From positions 1 through 64,000 of the forward strand of contig NZ_CP133114.1 in assembly GCF_033001325.1 (NCBI RefSeq): DNA of 64,000 bases. Direction: 5' to 3'. Position 1 is the first letter of the stretch; each line of letters starts with the position of its first letter. Shown piece after piece: positions 1-8,144 of this stretch. Source of the stretch: Rhodopseudomonas sp. BAL398 (GTDB taxonomy: Bacteria; Pseudomonadota; Alphaproteobacteria; Rhizobiales; Xanthobacteraceae). The position numbers were made by a program, and so were the translations under genes. The notes under the pieces were generated by a model. That model ran no database searches and was not told the origin of the DNA. It saw nothing but the letters and a program-made list of their open reading frames with translations.

Positions 1-1
1 C

Positions 2-1156
2 CTTGACCATATACCAAACAACGTTGTCGCGTGGATCACGACCAGAAACTATGGCTTCAGCGATGCAGCGGAACTCTTCATATTTATGTCAGGCTATATG
101 ACATCTCTGGTCTGCGCGAACATCATGATTCAGCGCGGTTTTGTTGCGGGAACGTCTTGGTTGATGAGGCGCGTCTGGCGGCTCTACGTTGCACACATTT
201 TCTTGTTTGTGTTGTATGTAGCCGTGATCGGCCATGTCGCACAAAGCTACGCTAATCCCGAGCTCATAAATGAATTCAATATAGCCGGGTTGCTGCACAA
301 CCCGTTCGATGTCCTTACCCAGGGCTTGCTCCTCCGTTTCAAACCCCTCAACATGGATGTGCTCCCCCTTTACATCGTGCTTTTGGCAGGTATGCCGCCA
401 ATTCTATGGCTTATGTTGCGATTGCCCAACGCTACGATGCTAGGATCATTGTGCATATACTTCGTTGCACGAGATCTCGGCTGGAATTTATCCTCCTACC
501 CCCGGGGGGCGTGGTATTTTAATCCTTTTGCATGGCAACTACTGTTTGTCCTTGGTGCGTGGTATACCGTAGCTGCAATCCGATTGCGTCCCCTCACCAA
601 TTCGCGAGCCCTTCGTTACGTTGGAGCCGCCTATCTGCTGTTTTCGCTTGTGATGACGATGACAGTTCATATCCCATATCTGGCAAACGAACTCCCAAAA
701 TGGCTTTTTGACGCATTCAATCCTAACGACAAGACCAATCTCGCCCCTTACCGCGTGGTCCACTTCGTATTCTTTGCACTCTTTGTCACAAGATTTCTGC
801 CGAGGAACTGGCGCGGTTTGAAATCTCGCATTCTTCAGCCTCTAATCAAATGCGGTGAGCAATCATTAAACGTCTTTTGTTCGGGAGTTCTTCTATCATT
901 TTTGGCCCATTTCATATTGGAGACCGGCTCACGCACAGTGTGGACAGAAATCCTCGTCAGCGTAGCTGGGCTTTCGCTGATGACTGCAGTTGCGTACTTT
1001 GTGTCTTGGTCCAAAACATTGGATATACCACGACCGCTTTTCCTAGCGGGACGCACTGGAAAAGATGCGAGTAATGCTGCCAACAGCGATGATACTGAAA
1101 CATCGACCAACCGTCCGACTTGGTTGGGCCGAATCGGCTTCTCTCACGAACGGTAG
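2..1156 (+). CDS. OpgC-like membrane acyltransferase (5' end outside window)
   Basis: This is an integral membrane protein of the OpgC family, which succinylates or otherwise acylates periplasmic glucans. The reading frame is open from base 2 and starts before the window. The first in-frame ATG at 86 is internal, because the codons before it (LDHIPNN.VAW.TTRNYGFSDAAE) match the conserved N-terminal region of the second OpgC copy at 19447-20667 on the other strand. The two copies stay alignable through the motifs FKPLN.DVLPLYIVL and W.F.YP.G.WYFNPF.WQL. About ten hydrophobic segments are visible. No neighbouring gene is close enough downstream to form an operon. The family call is firm; the acylated substrate is unknown. 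Confidence 0.85.
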   Translation, partial: LDHIPNNVVAWITTRNYGFSDAAELFIFMSGYMTSLVCANIMIQRGFVAGTSWLMRRVWRLYVAHIFLFVLYVAVIGHVAQSYANPELINEFNIAGLLHNPFDVLTQGLLLRFKPLNMDVLPLYIVLLAGMPPILWLMLRLPNATMLGSLCIYFVARDLGWNLSSYPRGAWYFNPFAWQLLFVLGAWYTVAAIRLRPLTNSRALRYVGAAYLLFSLVMTMTVHIPYLANELPKWLFDAFNPNDKTNLAPYRVVHFVFFALFVTRFLPRNWRGLKSRILQPLIKCGEQSLNVFCSGVLLSFLAHFILETGSRTVWTEILVSVAGLSLMTAVAYFVSWSKTLDIPRPLFLAGRTGKDASNAANSDDTETSTNRPTWLGRIGFSHER

Positions 1157-1410
1157 AAAACGGCGACATCAGGAAGCGCGGACGCTCGTTCTGGGCTAGC
1201 TATTTCGTTGAGTTTTCTACTGCGGCGGCGTCGATCAAGGTAATCGAATGCTCATCGACGAGCCCGCGGCGGTCATTGACCAGTCCCTTTCGCTTTCCTT
1301 GACCTCCGGTCCCCTTGCTCCATTCCGCAAAGAGCTTTCGCAATTTTGCGCGCGACGCTCTATCGCATGTCCAAATACACTGCTAAAATTTCTTTTTGTC
1401 GTCGCTCCTG

Positions 1411-2061
1411 CTATTGCTTCTCTCGAGACGGCCGGTCACCAAGAGCTGCACGCCAACAGCAACGATCCGGCAAGAACATCGGTACGCGCTTTTGATAGTT
1501 CTGATATTCATCGCCGAACCGTATGAGCATCTGCCTCTCCTCCTTTCGAGCCAGACGCTGGTAGGCGATGACGATGATAGGAAAGGCCGCAAGTGAAAAT
1601 ATTGTCGGCCAATGCACGACGCCTTCACCAAAAAGGGCGAGGAAAATGCCGCTATATTGCGGATGGCGCACAAAAGCGTAAGGCCCCTCGGAGGCGAGCC
1701 GTCTTTTTGCAGTCGCTCGATAAACCTCACGCCAACCTGCGATCAGCAGCGTGATCCCCGAAAATACAACCGTGTAGCCAATCGCCATCGAAACCGGCAT
1801 CACCCACCAGTCGCCGGTTAGATAAACCCAGAGATTCTCGTCCCAAAAGTTGCCGGCGACGTCCAGACCGAAAATCCGCGTCAGTAGATAGATCGTAACG
1901 GGAAATCCATACATCTCGGCATAAAACGCAATGATGAATGCTTGCACGAGTCCCGCCCGGCTCCATTCACGCCAGTTGCTCGGCACGACAAGACGATAGA
2001 AAAACCATGACACGACGACGATCGAGATCGCTATGCCTCCCCAGAATATGTTTGCATGCAT
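1411..2061 (-). CDS. ICMT/PEMT-like membrane methyltransferase
   Basis: This is a 216-residue membrane protein with about five hydrophobic segments. The C-terminal signature YAFVRHPQYSG is typical of isoprenylcysteine carboxyl methyltransferase-like and phospholipid methyltransferase-like enzymes, which bind S-adenosylmethionine at the membrane face. The longer open frame reaches 2268, but its first 69 residues are Arg/Ser-rich and unlike the family. The ATG at 2061 has a GGAGG seven bases upstream and leads straight into the first membrane segment, so I chose it. A SigF-type promoter lies 310 bases upstream on the same strand. The substrate cannot be told from the sequence. Confidence 0.8.
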   Translation of the reverse strand: MHANIFWGGIAISIVVVSWFFYRLVVPSNWREWSRAGLVQAFIIAFYAEMYGFPVTIYLLTRIFGLDVAGNFWDENLWVYLTGDWWVMPVSMAIGYTVVFSGITLLIAGWREVYRATAKRRLASEGPYAFVRHPQYSGIFLALFGEGVVHWPTIFSLAAFPIIVIAYQRLARKEERQMLIRFGDEYQNYQKRVPMFLPDRCCWRAALGDRPSREKQ

Positions 2062-2084
2062 CCATCTGCCTCCGTCGTCGATAC

Positions 2085-2354
2085 TCAATGATTCGCACGC
2101 CGTCGCGGATTTTCCCCGGCGATGCGACCTCCCGTAGTGTTTGCAGTCGACAGCTTGACCGCCGTCGGTTGGCCCCTTTGTGCTAGAGCGCGATCGCGAT
2201 TTTCTCGTTCTCGCGCTGCAGATAGTTTGCCGGCGGCCGGTGAAACAGAAGCGTGCGGCGCGCACCAATGAATCGACCGCAGCTCCTCGGGTATCGCCAT
2301 CCCTCGTGGGTTAGGGCAGTTGCGGTCCTTGCGCTTTTCCATTGCGCTTTGCAT
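2085..2354 (-). CDS. Possible small leader ORF downstream of a SigF promoter
   Basis: This is an 89-codon frame with no recognisable domain, rich in Arg, Ala and Ser. It is listed only because it begins 17 bases after the -10 element of the SigF-type promoter at 2371-2396, with a GAGAAG a few bases before the ATG. That spacing resembles the sigF gene itself. It ends 23 bases before the methyltransferase start. It could equally be untranslated leader RNA for that gene. Confidence 0.2.
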   Translation of the reverse strand: MQSAMEKRKDRNCPNPRGMAIPEELRSIHWCAPHASVSPAAGKLSAARERENRDRALAQRGQPTAVKLSTANTTGGRIAGENPRRRANH

Positions 2355-2370
2355 GCGCTTCTCAAATAAG

Positions 2371-2396
2371 TTCGGGTCAAGCGACCGCCCGGTTAC
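2371..2396 (-). promoter_or_regulatory. SigF-type promoter GTAACC-N16-CGAA
   Basis: On the minus strand the sequence reads TGTAACC, 16 bases, CGAACT. It is one of five exact GTAACC-N16-CGAA copies in the window, including one in front of the sigma factor gene. It points toward the methyltransferase at 1411-2061. Confidence 0.7.
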
Positions 2397-2606
2397 ACGA
2401 GATGAAGGCGAGAGCGGGATTTCTGCTGGCCACGGCTGTCTGGCCGCCGCGATTTCGGGGCGGGGCCGGCCCTGGCGACGATCGCATCGAACAGCGACGC
2501 CCGCTGCCCAACGTGACCGGTCCGAAAATCCTTGGAAAATTCCAGGTTAAAGGGGCTATAGTGTCATTGTAACTACATCGTGTGGCCTTCACAAAGCGAG
2601 GTCGCT

Positions 2607-2996
2607 ATGCTCAAGCAAAGCTGGAAAACCGAAGCTATTATAGACGTCGCCAATCTCGCCCTGGGCGGGTTTCTGTTTCTATCGCCCTGGATATTCGGCT
2701 TCAGCTCTCGGCTCGGATGGCATACGTCTTGGATGGCCGGTGCCGCCATCGGCATCGTCGCTATTTTTTCGATTGCCGACCTCCTCAAGCCGGTCTCGAT
2801 TCCGATGTTCTTCGAACAGGAGGAATGGATCAACCTCACTATCGGCGCGTGGTTGGCGGTCTGCCCTTGGGTTCTCAGCTTCCACGACGATGCCATGGCG
2901 ATGCAGGTTCATCTCGTGGTGGGAATCATCGTCGCAACAATTGCCGTTGTCGAACTCTGGGCTCTGCATCACAGCTCGCCACATCAAAGGATATGA
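2607..2996 (+). CDS. SPW-repeat membrane protein
   Basis: This is a 129-residue protein with four hydrophobic segments arranged as two similar halves. Each half has the hallmark of the SPW repeat family: SPWIFGF near residue 27 and CPWVLSF near residue 90. The frame is open from 2580, but the ATG at 2607 has GAGG nearby upstream and starts just before the first membrane segment. The family is of unknown function and is common in rhizobia. The gene stands alone between a SigF-linked methyltransferase on the opposite strand and a disrupted porin-like gene. Confidence 0.8.
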   Translation: MLKQSWKTEAIIDVANLALGGFLFLSPWIFGFSSRLGWHTSWMAGAAIGIVAIFSIADLLKPVSIPMFFEQEEWINLTIGAWLAVCPWVLSFHDDAMAMQVHLVVGIIVATIAVVELWALHHSSPHQRI

Positions 2997-3168
2997 TGCT
3001 TTTCGTGGCAGCATTCCAGTGAAAGCGAATGTTGAGGCTAGCGTTGCCGTGGGCGGAGCTGCAATGAAGAATGCCGTGCTACTGGGACTGGTCGCGTTGG
3101 GTCTCTTCCGCTGCCGCGTTGGCGGCGGATATGGTAAGGCCCCAAAGCGTTGCCATCTTCGTGGGATA

Positions 3169-3178
3169 CCGTCACGGT
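3169..3178. repeat. Target site duplication, left copy
   Basis: CCGTCACGGT lies directly before the left end of the insertion sequence and recurs at 4689-4698. With the A before it, the site is a perfect 11-base palindrome centred on C. Confidence 0.75.
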
Positions 3179-3203
3179 TGTCCGTCGTCAGGCAATTTGA
3201 GAC
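3179..3203 (+). repeat. Left terminal inverted repeat of the IS
   Basis: This 25-base end begins TGTCCGTCGTCAG and closes with TTGAGAC. It matches the opposite end at about 18 of 25 positions. Confidence 0.75.
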
Positions 3204-3252
3204 TGATCAGGCGTTTCGAGAAGAGAGGCTCTGGCTCATCAGGGGTTAGAGT

Positions 3253-4233
3253 TTAGGCTGCCTGCAGTCGGTGCTGCAAGCGACGGTTTGCGATGGTGGC
3301 AAGCTTGATGCGGTGTCGTTCGGCGATGATCATGTGTGCCCTGCCGAAGTAGACGTCGGCTGGTGTGACGTTGTCGATGCTCTCATGATAGCGGACGTGA
3401 TTGTAGTGCTCGACGAAGGCTCCAATCTGTTGGTCGAGATCTCGGGGTAAATAGTAGTTTTCCAGCAAGATGCGGTTCTTCAAGGTCTGATGCCAGCGCT
3501 CGATCTTGCCCTGGGTTTGCGGGTGATACGGTGCGCCCCGCACATGCTTCATGCCCTTGTCTTCAAGCCAGTCGGCCAGGTCGCCTGCAACATAGGACGC
3601 GCCATTGTCGCTGAGCAGTCTCGGCCGGTGCACGACGGTGACGCTGTCGAGGCCAGATGCAGCCAGGGCCTGGTCCAGCGTTGCTGTGACGTCGGAAGCG
3701 CACATAGTGGGGCCGAGCCGCCACGCGACGATGTAGCGCGAGAAGTCGTCCAACACCGTCGACAGGTAGTACCAGCCCCAGCCTGTGATCTTGAGATAGG
3801 TGAAGTCCGTCTGCCAGAGCTGGTTGATGGCGGTGGTCTTGTCCTTGAACTCGTTCGCCGCCTTGATCACCACATAAGCAGGGCTGGTGATCAGGTCATG
3901 CGCCTTCAACAGTCGATAGACCGAAGCTTCGGAGACGAAGTATTTATTCTCGTCAGTGAACCGCACCGCTAACTCCCGCGGCGACAGCTCCGGGACTTGC
4001 AGCGCCAAATCGATGATCTTCACGCGGACGTTGTCCGGAATGCGATTCCAGACGCGATCCGGTCGAGAACGATGGTCGTTCAGCGCCTCGTGCCCTCCAG
4101 CCCGATAACGATCGTACCATCGGTAGAAGGTGGCGCGGGGAATGCCGAGCTTGTCCAGCGTGCGTTTGGCCGGCAGATGTGATTGTTCCACCAGCGCGAT
4201 GATCTCGGCCTTCTCGGATGCAGGATATCTCAT
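3253..4233 (-). CDS. IS transposase OrfB (DDE integrase core)
   Basis: This is a 326-residue catalytic protein of the IS3/IS481-like DDE group. Residues 1-60 form a helix-turn-helix (IPRATFYRWYDRY), followed by an HTH-21-like segment. The rve catalytic core runs from about 135 to 290. The triad is D143 (QTDFTYL), D209 (SDNGASY) and E245 (GKIERWH), with a conserved R and H nearby. Its ATG at 4233 overlaps the orfA stop in an ATGA. The same frame is open upstream to the A7 tract at 4262-4268, so a -1 slip would give one OrfAB protein. No lesion is seen. Confidence 0.9.
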   Translation of the reverse strand: MRYPASEKAEIIALVEQSHLPAKRTLDKLGIPRATFYRWYDRYRAGGHEALNDHRSRPDRVWNRIPDNVRVKIIDLALQVPELSPRELAVRFTDENKYFVSEASVYRLLKAHDLITSPAYVVIKAANEFKDKTTAINQLWQTDFTYLKITGWGWYYLSTVLDDFSRYIVAWRLGPTMCASDVTATLDQALAASGLDSVTVVHRPRLLSDNGASYVAGDLADWLEDKGMKHVRGAPYHPQTQGKIERWHQTLKNRILLENYYLPRDLDQQIGAFVEHYNHVRYHESIDNVTPADVYFGRAHMIIAERHRIKLATIANRRLQHRLQAA

Positions 4234-4604
4234 GCCTCGTCCTCCCCATCCCCGTTCATGCTTTTTTTAAGCAGACGGTTCTCCAGGGTCAGATCGGCAA
4301 CGACTTCTTTCAACGCGGTGGCCTCTCGACGAAGATCCTTCACCTCGCCAGGCGTTGCAGCTCGCGCAGTGTCACCGGCCAATCGGCGCTTGCCGGCCTC
4401 CAGGAACTCCTTGGACCAACCGTAATACATCGAGGCGGCGATGCCTTCCCGGCGGCAAAGCTCCGAGATGTTCTCCTCACCGCGCAGACCTTCCAGCACG
4501 ATGCGGATCTTCTCTTCGGCCGAGTACTGCCGACGCGTCTGGCGCCGGATGTCCTTCAGCACTTGTTCAGCGGGCGCTTTGCCCAGTCCGGATTTCTGTT
4601 TCAT
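4230..4604 (-). CDS. IS transposase OrfA (HTH protein)
   Basis: This is a 124-residue protein of the transposase IS3/IS911 OrfA type. A helix-turn-helix lies at about residues 25-70 (YSAEEKIRIVLEGLRGE, then ISELCRREGIAASMYYGW). A leucine-zipper-like helix follows at about 85-115 (EVKDLRREATALKEVVADL, then ENRLLKKS), used for multimerisation. The KKS codons lie in the A7 slippery tract. Translation continues 11 more codons and stops in the ATGA shared with orfB. Confidence 0.9.
   Translation of the reverse strand: MKQKSGLGKAPAEQVLKDIRRQTRRQYSAEEKIRIVLEGLRGEENISELCRREGIAASMYYGWSKEFLEAGKRRLAGDTARAATPGEVKDLRREATALKEVVADLTLENRLLKKSMNGDGEDEA
4262..4268 (-). promoter_or_regulatory. Slippery A7 for programmed -1 frameshift
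   Basis: On the minus strand the tract AAAAAAAG sits at the end of orfA. After a -1 slip the orfB frame is open from here through KHERGWGGRG into the orfB ATG. This arrangement is known for IS3 elements and yields the OrfAB transposase. Confidence 0.65.
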
Positions 4605-4663
4605 CTTCGCTCCTTGCGGCTACGATGAACCAGAAATCCTCCCTTCGTGAAGTCCTTCAATTT

Positions 4664-4688
4664 GTCTCAAGGGTGCTGACGGCGAACA
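4664..4688 (-). repeat. Right terminal inverted repeat of the IS
   Basis: The reverse complement begins TGTTCGCCGTCAG and has TTGAGAC at the same offset as the left end at 3179-3203. It ends in CA on the plus strand. Confidence 0.75.
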
Positions 4689-4698
4689 CCGTCACGGT
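4689..4698. repeat. Target site duplication, right copy
   Basis: CCGTCACGGT follows the right end of the insertion sequence and is identical to 3169-3178. The porin-like frame reads cleanly through the join (WDTVTVTGHLEAG) once one copy is removed. Confidence 0.75.
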
Positions 4699-4761
4699 AA
4701 CCGGCCATCTGGAAGCCGGCGTCACGCTCAATGGGACGGGCCTTCGGACGGGATTAATTTC

Positions 4762-5555
4762 TGTCGTACGGCGCGGTGCTGCCGACGCACAAGATGCTGG
4801 CCGTCATGCAGGCGTGCGGCGGTTCTCCAATCGTTCAATGCTGTCAATCAATCCGTGTCCTCGGCCGATGGATGCGGACGATCGCGATTTCCCAACCAGT
4901 GATCGGTCGCAAACGCCTATGAACAATTCGATGCCGCCGGGTCGATGAAGCCGTCGTCCTCAGGGAAGAGCCTATAAAGTTCACGTTGTTGACATGCCGC
5001 GTAACCGGATATTTCACAGATCGTTACAGCGAGAGGAAAGAATCGGCCAAACAAACTCGCAGAGCGTAAAGTCGCGATCACGCGCTCCAGGGACACCAAG
5101 AAACCATAACCTCCTGCATCTCGGCAGGACAGAACCTTCCGATCTCACCAGGAAATGCAAAAGATCACGGCCGCCCGATCGCCTAACATTCTTGCGGGCA
5201 TATTCGCCGGGATATCCTTCTGCGGTCCGTCATGCTTGTGTCCGTCGTGAAAACCAAGGTTGCGTTCCCAGAATGCGCGCGGTCAACGCCTAGTGCAGTG
5301 AAAATTAACATCGCTCAGGTTGAGCAACGACGTCGTTCTGCATCGGTCCTGGAATCAACCGTAACGACTTCAGCATGCTCCTGTCAGATCGCCAATATTC
5401 TCTTTTTATTCTCTCATGACCACGCAGTTGAAATGGCCCGCTATTGGGATCTAATCGAGCTTTGGATACTGAATCGCCATCCCGCATGAAAGATTCATGA
5501 TGTGGGTTCGTTCCTGAGGGATGCCGTCATGCTAGGCGATGGGCACACCCGGAAA
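4762..5555. other. Gene-free stretch beyond the porin remnant
   Basis: I see no frame with a family resemblance, no RNA gene and no long repeat here. Short open frames on both strands lack ribosome sites and hydrophobic or domain patterns. It is probably further decay of the porin-like gene and its neighbourhood. Confidence 0.5.
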
Positions 5556-5828
5556 TCAGTTCAACGAAGGCTTCCGCCGTTCATAACGTCGTACGTTTAG
5601 TACGCACGACCACATGCCTGTTTTCGGTCCGCCGCGATAGCTGCAAGTTTTCGGAAGCGAACGCAGGGTACCGACCCAGCCGTCGCGCGAGACTACGGAA
5701 GCCGCCCGCTCCGCAGGCTTGGTTCGGAGAGCCGAACCCATTTCGATCCCGTTCGTGTGCGCAAAGCTTGGCGACGCGGCAGCGATCAGCAACAGCGGCA
5801 GAAATGCAACCAGGCTTGATTTGCCCAT
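5556..5828 (-). CDS. Small secreted protein under a SigF-type promoter
   Basis: This is a 90-residue protein. It has a clear signal peptide (MGKSSLVAFLPLLLIAAAS, then PSFAH) with a cleavage site near residue 24. The mature part is basic and has two cysteines (CSYRGG and MWSCVLN) that could form a disulfide or bind metal. The ATG at 5828 has GGGAGA six bases upstream; the open frame from 5918 starts inside the promoter and is rejected. The SigF-type promoter at 5886-5911 is about 58 bases upstream. I do not recognise a named family. Its place beside sigF suggests an envelope stress role, which is inference. Confidence 0.65.
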   Translation of the reverse strand: MGKSSLVAFLPLLLIAAASPSFAHTNGIEMGSALRTKPAERAASVVSRDGWVGTLRSLPKTCSYRGGPKTGMWSCVLNVRRYERRKPSLN

Positions 5829-5885
5829 TTTCGTCTCCCGGCTCGGCTTGATCGTCAGATCCTGAATGGATCGCATGTAGATGAG

Positions 5886-5911
5886 TTCGAGCGAGAGATC
5901 GGGCGGGTTAC
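5886..5911 (-). promoter_or_regulatory. SigF-type promoter GTAACC-N16-CGAA
   Basis: On the minus strand it reads TGTAACC, 16 bases, CGAACTCA. It drives the secreted protein at 5556-5828 and is divergent from the sigF promoter at 6282. The 370 bases between the two promoters hold no convincing gene. Confidence 0.75.
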
Positions 5912-6281
5912 AGGTCACGACGATGTGAGCGCGACCGCATACTTTGGAGTCGGGCAGACGCGGCGACCGAGACGTGCCCTTCGTGCAAACCTCCCATATT
6001 CCTCAGTTCCGATCCCCCCGGGCCGCTCGGCCGGTTAACGTCGAAAGCCAGCTCTGTCGCCACAAGCGCCGTCTTCATCCAGAACCACTCGCAGAACTGT
6101 TCGATGGCCGAGGAATTCGTTGCGGCGCCGCAGCTTGCCCTCGTCAAAAGCACGCTATAATCCTCGGTCGGATCGAAGCGTTGAACGGTCTGATCGAGGA
6201 ACCATGCCGATGTGCTATCTTTTTGTGATCTCTCCTGACCTCCGCCTGTCGCGGTCACTGCACTCACGATCCCGTGAGCGT

Positions 6282-6307
6282 GTAACCGCGGGCATTCTCC
6301 GTTCGAA
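6282..6307 (+). promoter_or_regulatory. SigF-type promoter upstream of sigF (autoregulation)
   Basis: The sequence GTAACC, 16 bases, CGAA lies 15 bases before the sigF ATG, so the mRNA leader would be very short. It implies that the sigma factor activates its own operon. Confidence 0.8.
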
Positions 6308-6322
6308 TCAAATGAGGGAGAG

Positions 6323-6877
6323 ATGACAAAGGAGTCCGAGCTCAAAGCACTCATGACGGCGAGCCTCGAAGGCGATTCCAATGCGCATCGATCGCTGCTG
6401 ACGGCTTTGAGCGGACATCTGCGAAGCTACTACAAGAGCAGACTTTTGCGATCCGGACGCGCGGCCGAAGAAACTGAAGATCTCGTGCAGGAGGCATTGA
6501 TCGTCATCCATATGCAACGTCACACCTACGATCCGGAGCAGCCGCTGACGCCGTGGGTGTACGCTATTGCCCGCTACAAGCTTATCGACCATTTGCGACG
6601 CACCAGGACCACGACGGCGCACGTACCCTTGGAAAACGCCGAATACATCCTGGCATCCAACGACAACGCCGCCGCCGAAAGCCAGCTCGATCTCGCCAAG
6701 CTCTTTGAAAGGTTACCGGAACGAATGAGACTTTCGCTCCAATACGTGAAGCTCGACGGCTTGAGCGTGACCGAAGCCGCCGATCGTAGCGGGATGTCGC
6801 CATCCGCCGTCAAGGTCAACATTCACCGTGGGCTGAAGATCCTCACGGCATTGATTGCACGGGAGACCAAAGCGTGA
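6323..6877 (+). CDS. sigF: ECF sigma factor, SigF type
   Basis: This is a 184-residue extracytoplasmic-function sigma factor. Region 2 includes DLVQEALIVIH (residues 53-63) and YAIARYKLIDHLRR (80-93). Region 4 has the helix-turn-helix LSVTEAADRSGMSPSAVKVN (147-166). A GGGAGAG precedes the ATG. Its last codons overlap the GTG start of the nrsF-like gene in a GTGA, the usual sigma/anti-sigma coupling. In Caulobacter the SigF-NrsF pair responds to heavy-metal and redox stress. The GTAACC-N16-CGAA sites around it fit what I recall of the SigF promoter motif. The symbol rests on the partner gene and the promoters. Confidence 0.9.
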   Translation: MTKESELKALMTASLEGDSNAHRSLLTALSGHLRSYYKSRLLRSGRAAEETEDLVQEALIVIHMQRHTYDPEQPLTPWVYAIARYKLIDHLRRTRTTTAHVPLENAEYILASNDNAAAESQLDLAKLFERLPERMRLSLQYVKLDGLSVTEAADRSGMSPSAVKVNIHRGLKILTALIARETKA

Positions 6878-7515
6878 AAACCAACGAATTGATTTCCATG
6901 CTCAGTTCGCAGGTCGACCCGGTCGACACGCGGGAGGTCGTCCGGAACGTCCGGAATGCAATCTTGATAGGAGCCGCGGCATCCCTGCTGGCGGTGGTCT
7001 TCGTCCTCGGCGTTCGCGCCGACCTCAGAGAGATGCACGCCAAAATCTTCCTACTCGCAAAACTGACCTTCAGTTTGTCAATCGTGATCTTGGCCTCGCA
7101 TTACCTTGTCAAATACATCCGTCCTGGCGGCGAATTTGGGGTCCGGTTTGCCGTCACGGTCCTGCCGTTTCTCGCGTCCATGATCATCGCAGCCATCAGT
7201 CTTGCCACGGCACCGCGGTCGCACTGGGAGACCATGGTGTTCGGCAGTTACTGGCTCGAATGCCTGATCGCCATCCCCACGGTGGCGGTCGTACCGTTCG
7301 CCGCAATCATGGCGGCGGTCCGCCTCGCGGCCCCGACGGATTTGGTCCACACCGGTGCGCTCGCCGGGCTGGTCGCCGGCGGCGTCAGCGCGACCGCTTA
7401 TGCTTTGCATTGCATGGATGACCTGCTTCCCTTCATTGCGCTCTGGTATGGGGGCACGATCGTGTTGTGCACGGTCGCCGGCGCCGTGCTCGGCCCCAAA
7501 CTGCTGCGTTGGTAG
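6874..7515 (+). CDS. nrsF: NrsF-like membrane anti-sigma factor (DUF1109)
   Basis: This is a 213-residue inner-membrane protein with six predicted membrane helices after a short cytoplasmic N-terminus (residues 1-27) that would hold the sigma factor. It belongs to the DUF1109/NrsF family. Two cysteines thought to sense the signal in Caulobacter NrsF appear here at nearly the same positions, C130 (SYWLECL) and C180 (ALHCMDD), plus C199. The start is GTG at 6874, overlapping the sigma gene stop. Metals or oxidants at the membrane would release SigF, by analogy with Caulobacter. Confidence 0.88.
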   Translation: MKTNELISMLSSQVDPVDTREVVRNVRNAILIGAAASLLAVVFVLGVRADLREMHAKIFLLAKLTFSLSIVILASHYLVKYIRPGGEFGVRFAVTVLPFLASMIIAAISLATAPRSHWETMVFGSYWLECLIAIPTVAVVPFAAIMAAVRLAAPTDLVHTGALAGLVAGGVSATAYALHCMDDLLPFIALWYGGTIVLCTVAGAVLGPKLLRW

Positions 7516-7702
7516 GCTGGCATTGGGCGCGCCCGGGCATTGCGCGGTGGAAAGACCAAATTCTTACTTCGTCTACACCAACATGAATGCTGAAGGTCGC
7601 GGCGGCGGCGATGAGTGCAGCCACGATGGAAGACGGCATATCACCTGTTTGTCCGTGCCGAGAAAACCGCTCATCCGGTCGATCTCACGAAGGCGTGAGC
7701 AT

Positions 7703-7728
7703 GTAACCGGCGTGCGCCCCTTCGCGAA
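7703..7728 (+). promoter_or_regulatory. SigF-type promoter GTAACC-N16-CGAA
   Basis: The sequence reads TGTAACC, 16 bases, CGAACTAA. It lies about 68 bases before the small Cys-rich membrane protein gene and probably also serves the Met-rich protein behind it. Confidence 0.8.
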
Positions 7729-7795
7729 CTAATAGATGACGCTCGCCCTCTGAAGCGGGCGCCCAAAGTGCAATTGTCGTGCATGACAGGAGACC

Positions 7796-8113
7796 ATGAC
7801 AGGAGACGCGACCATGACGTGGTTGACGTCGGCGTTGGATAGGCGAGATCTGCGCCGTCGGATGCCCGGCACGTTTGGCTTCCGCAGCCGCACGTTGTGG
7901 CTGATTCTGGCCACGTCGGCGTTGCTTGCCGGAGCCGCGCTCGGCTGGCCTTGGCTCGTTGCGTCGGGCATCGGACCGTTCCTGCTGCCCGCACTCCCCT
8001 GTCTGGCGATGTGCGCCCTGCACCTGTGTTCTCGTGGCAATGCCTCGGGATGCGACCGACGCGAAGCGTCGCAGTCTGCACCAAACCGCACCGCAACTCG
8101 CGTTGACCAGTGA
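7796..8113 (+). CDS. Small cysteine-containing membrane protein
   Basis: This is a 105-residue protein with two hydrophobic helices (LWLILATSALLAGAALGW and a second ending GIGPFLLPALPCLAMCALHL). The second helix carries three cysteines spaced as C-x3-C-x4-C, suitable for soft-metal binding. A fourth follows in the tail. Two starts are possible, ATG 7796 or ATG 7814, because a short block containing AGGAGAC and ATG is duplicated. Both starts have a good ribosome site. A SigF-type promoter precedes it and a Met-rich periplasmic protein follows 31 bases later. I do not recognise a named family; a metal-handling role is inferred from context. Confidence 0.65.
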   Translation: MTGDATMTWLTSALDRRDLRRRMPGTFGFRSRTLWLILATSALLAGAALGWPWLVASGIGPFLLPALPCLAMCALHLCSRGNASGCDRREASQSAPNRTATRVDQ

Positions 8114-8144
8114 CGCGAGTCCAAACTTTAGGAAAGGCAACAAG

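Larger units (their letters stand above)
3179..4688 (-). mobile_element. IS3-type insertion sequence, 1510 bp, complete
   Basis: The element has imperfect terminal inverted repeats. The left end, TGTCCGTCGTCAG followed by TTGAGAC, matches the reverse complement of the right end, TGTTCGCCGTCAG followed by TTGAGAC. The ends are therefore TG...CA. It is flanked by 10-base direct repeats CCGTCACGGT at 3169-3178 and 4689-4698. Inside are two overlapping frames, orfA and orfB, with a run of seven A where a -1 shift would fuse them. All parts needed for transposition look intact. A 10-base duplication is longer than the 3-5 bases usual for IS3 elements and closer to the IS481 range, so the subgroup is uncertain. 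Confidence 0.85.
3064..4761 (+). pseudogene. Decayed porin-like gene split by the insertion sequence
   Basis: The remnant starts at ATG 3064 with a signal peptide (MKNAVLLGLVALGLF). It continues one frame over as SSAAALAADMV and in the third frame as PKALPSSWDTVTV, up to the insertion at 3178. Removing the insertion sequence and one copy of its target duplication joins it in frame to TVTGHLEAGVTLNGTG from 4689. A further one-base shift then gives PSDGINF. The pieces resemble the start of alphaproteobacterial outer-membrane beta-barrel proteins of the type TVTGH.EAG.TLN...GINFG. At least three small frameshifts plus the insertion make it non-functional. Nothing convincing of the barrel remains after 4761. 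Confidence 0.6.
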
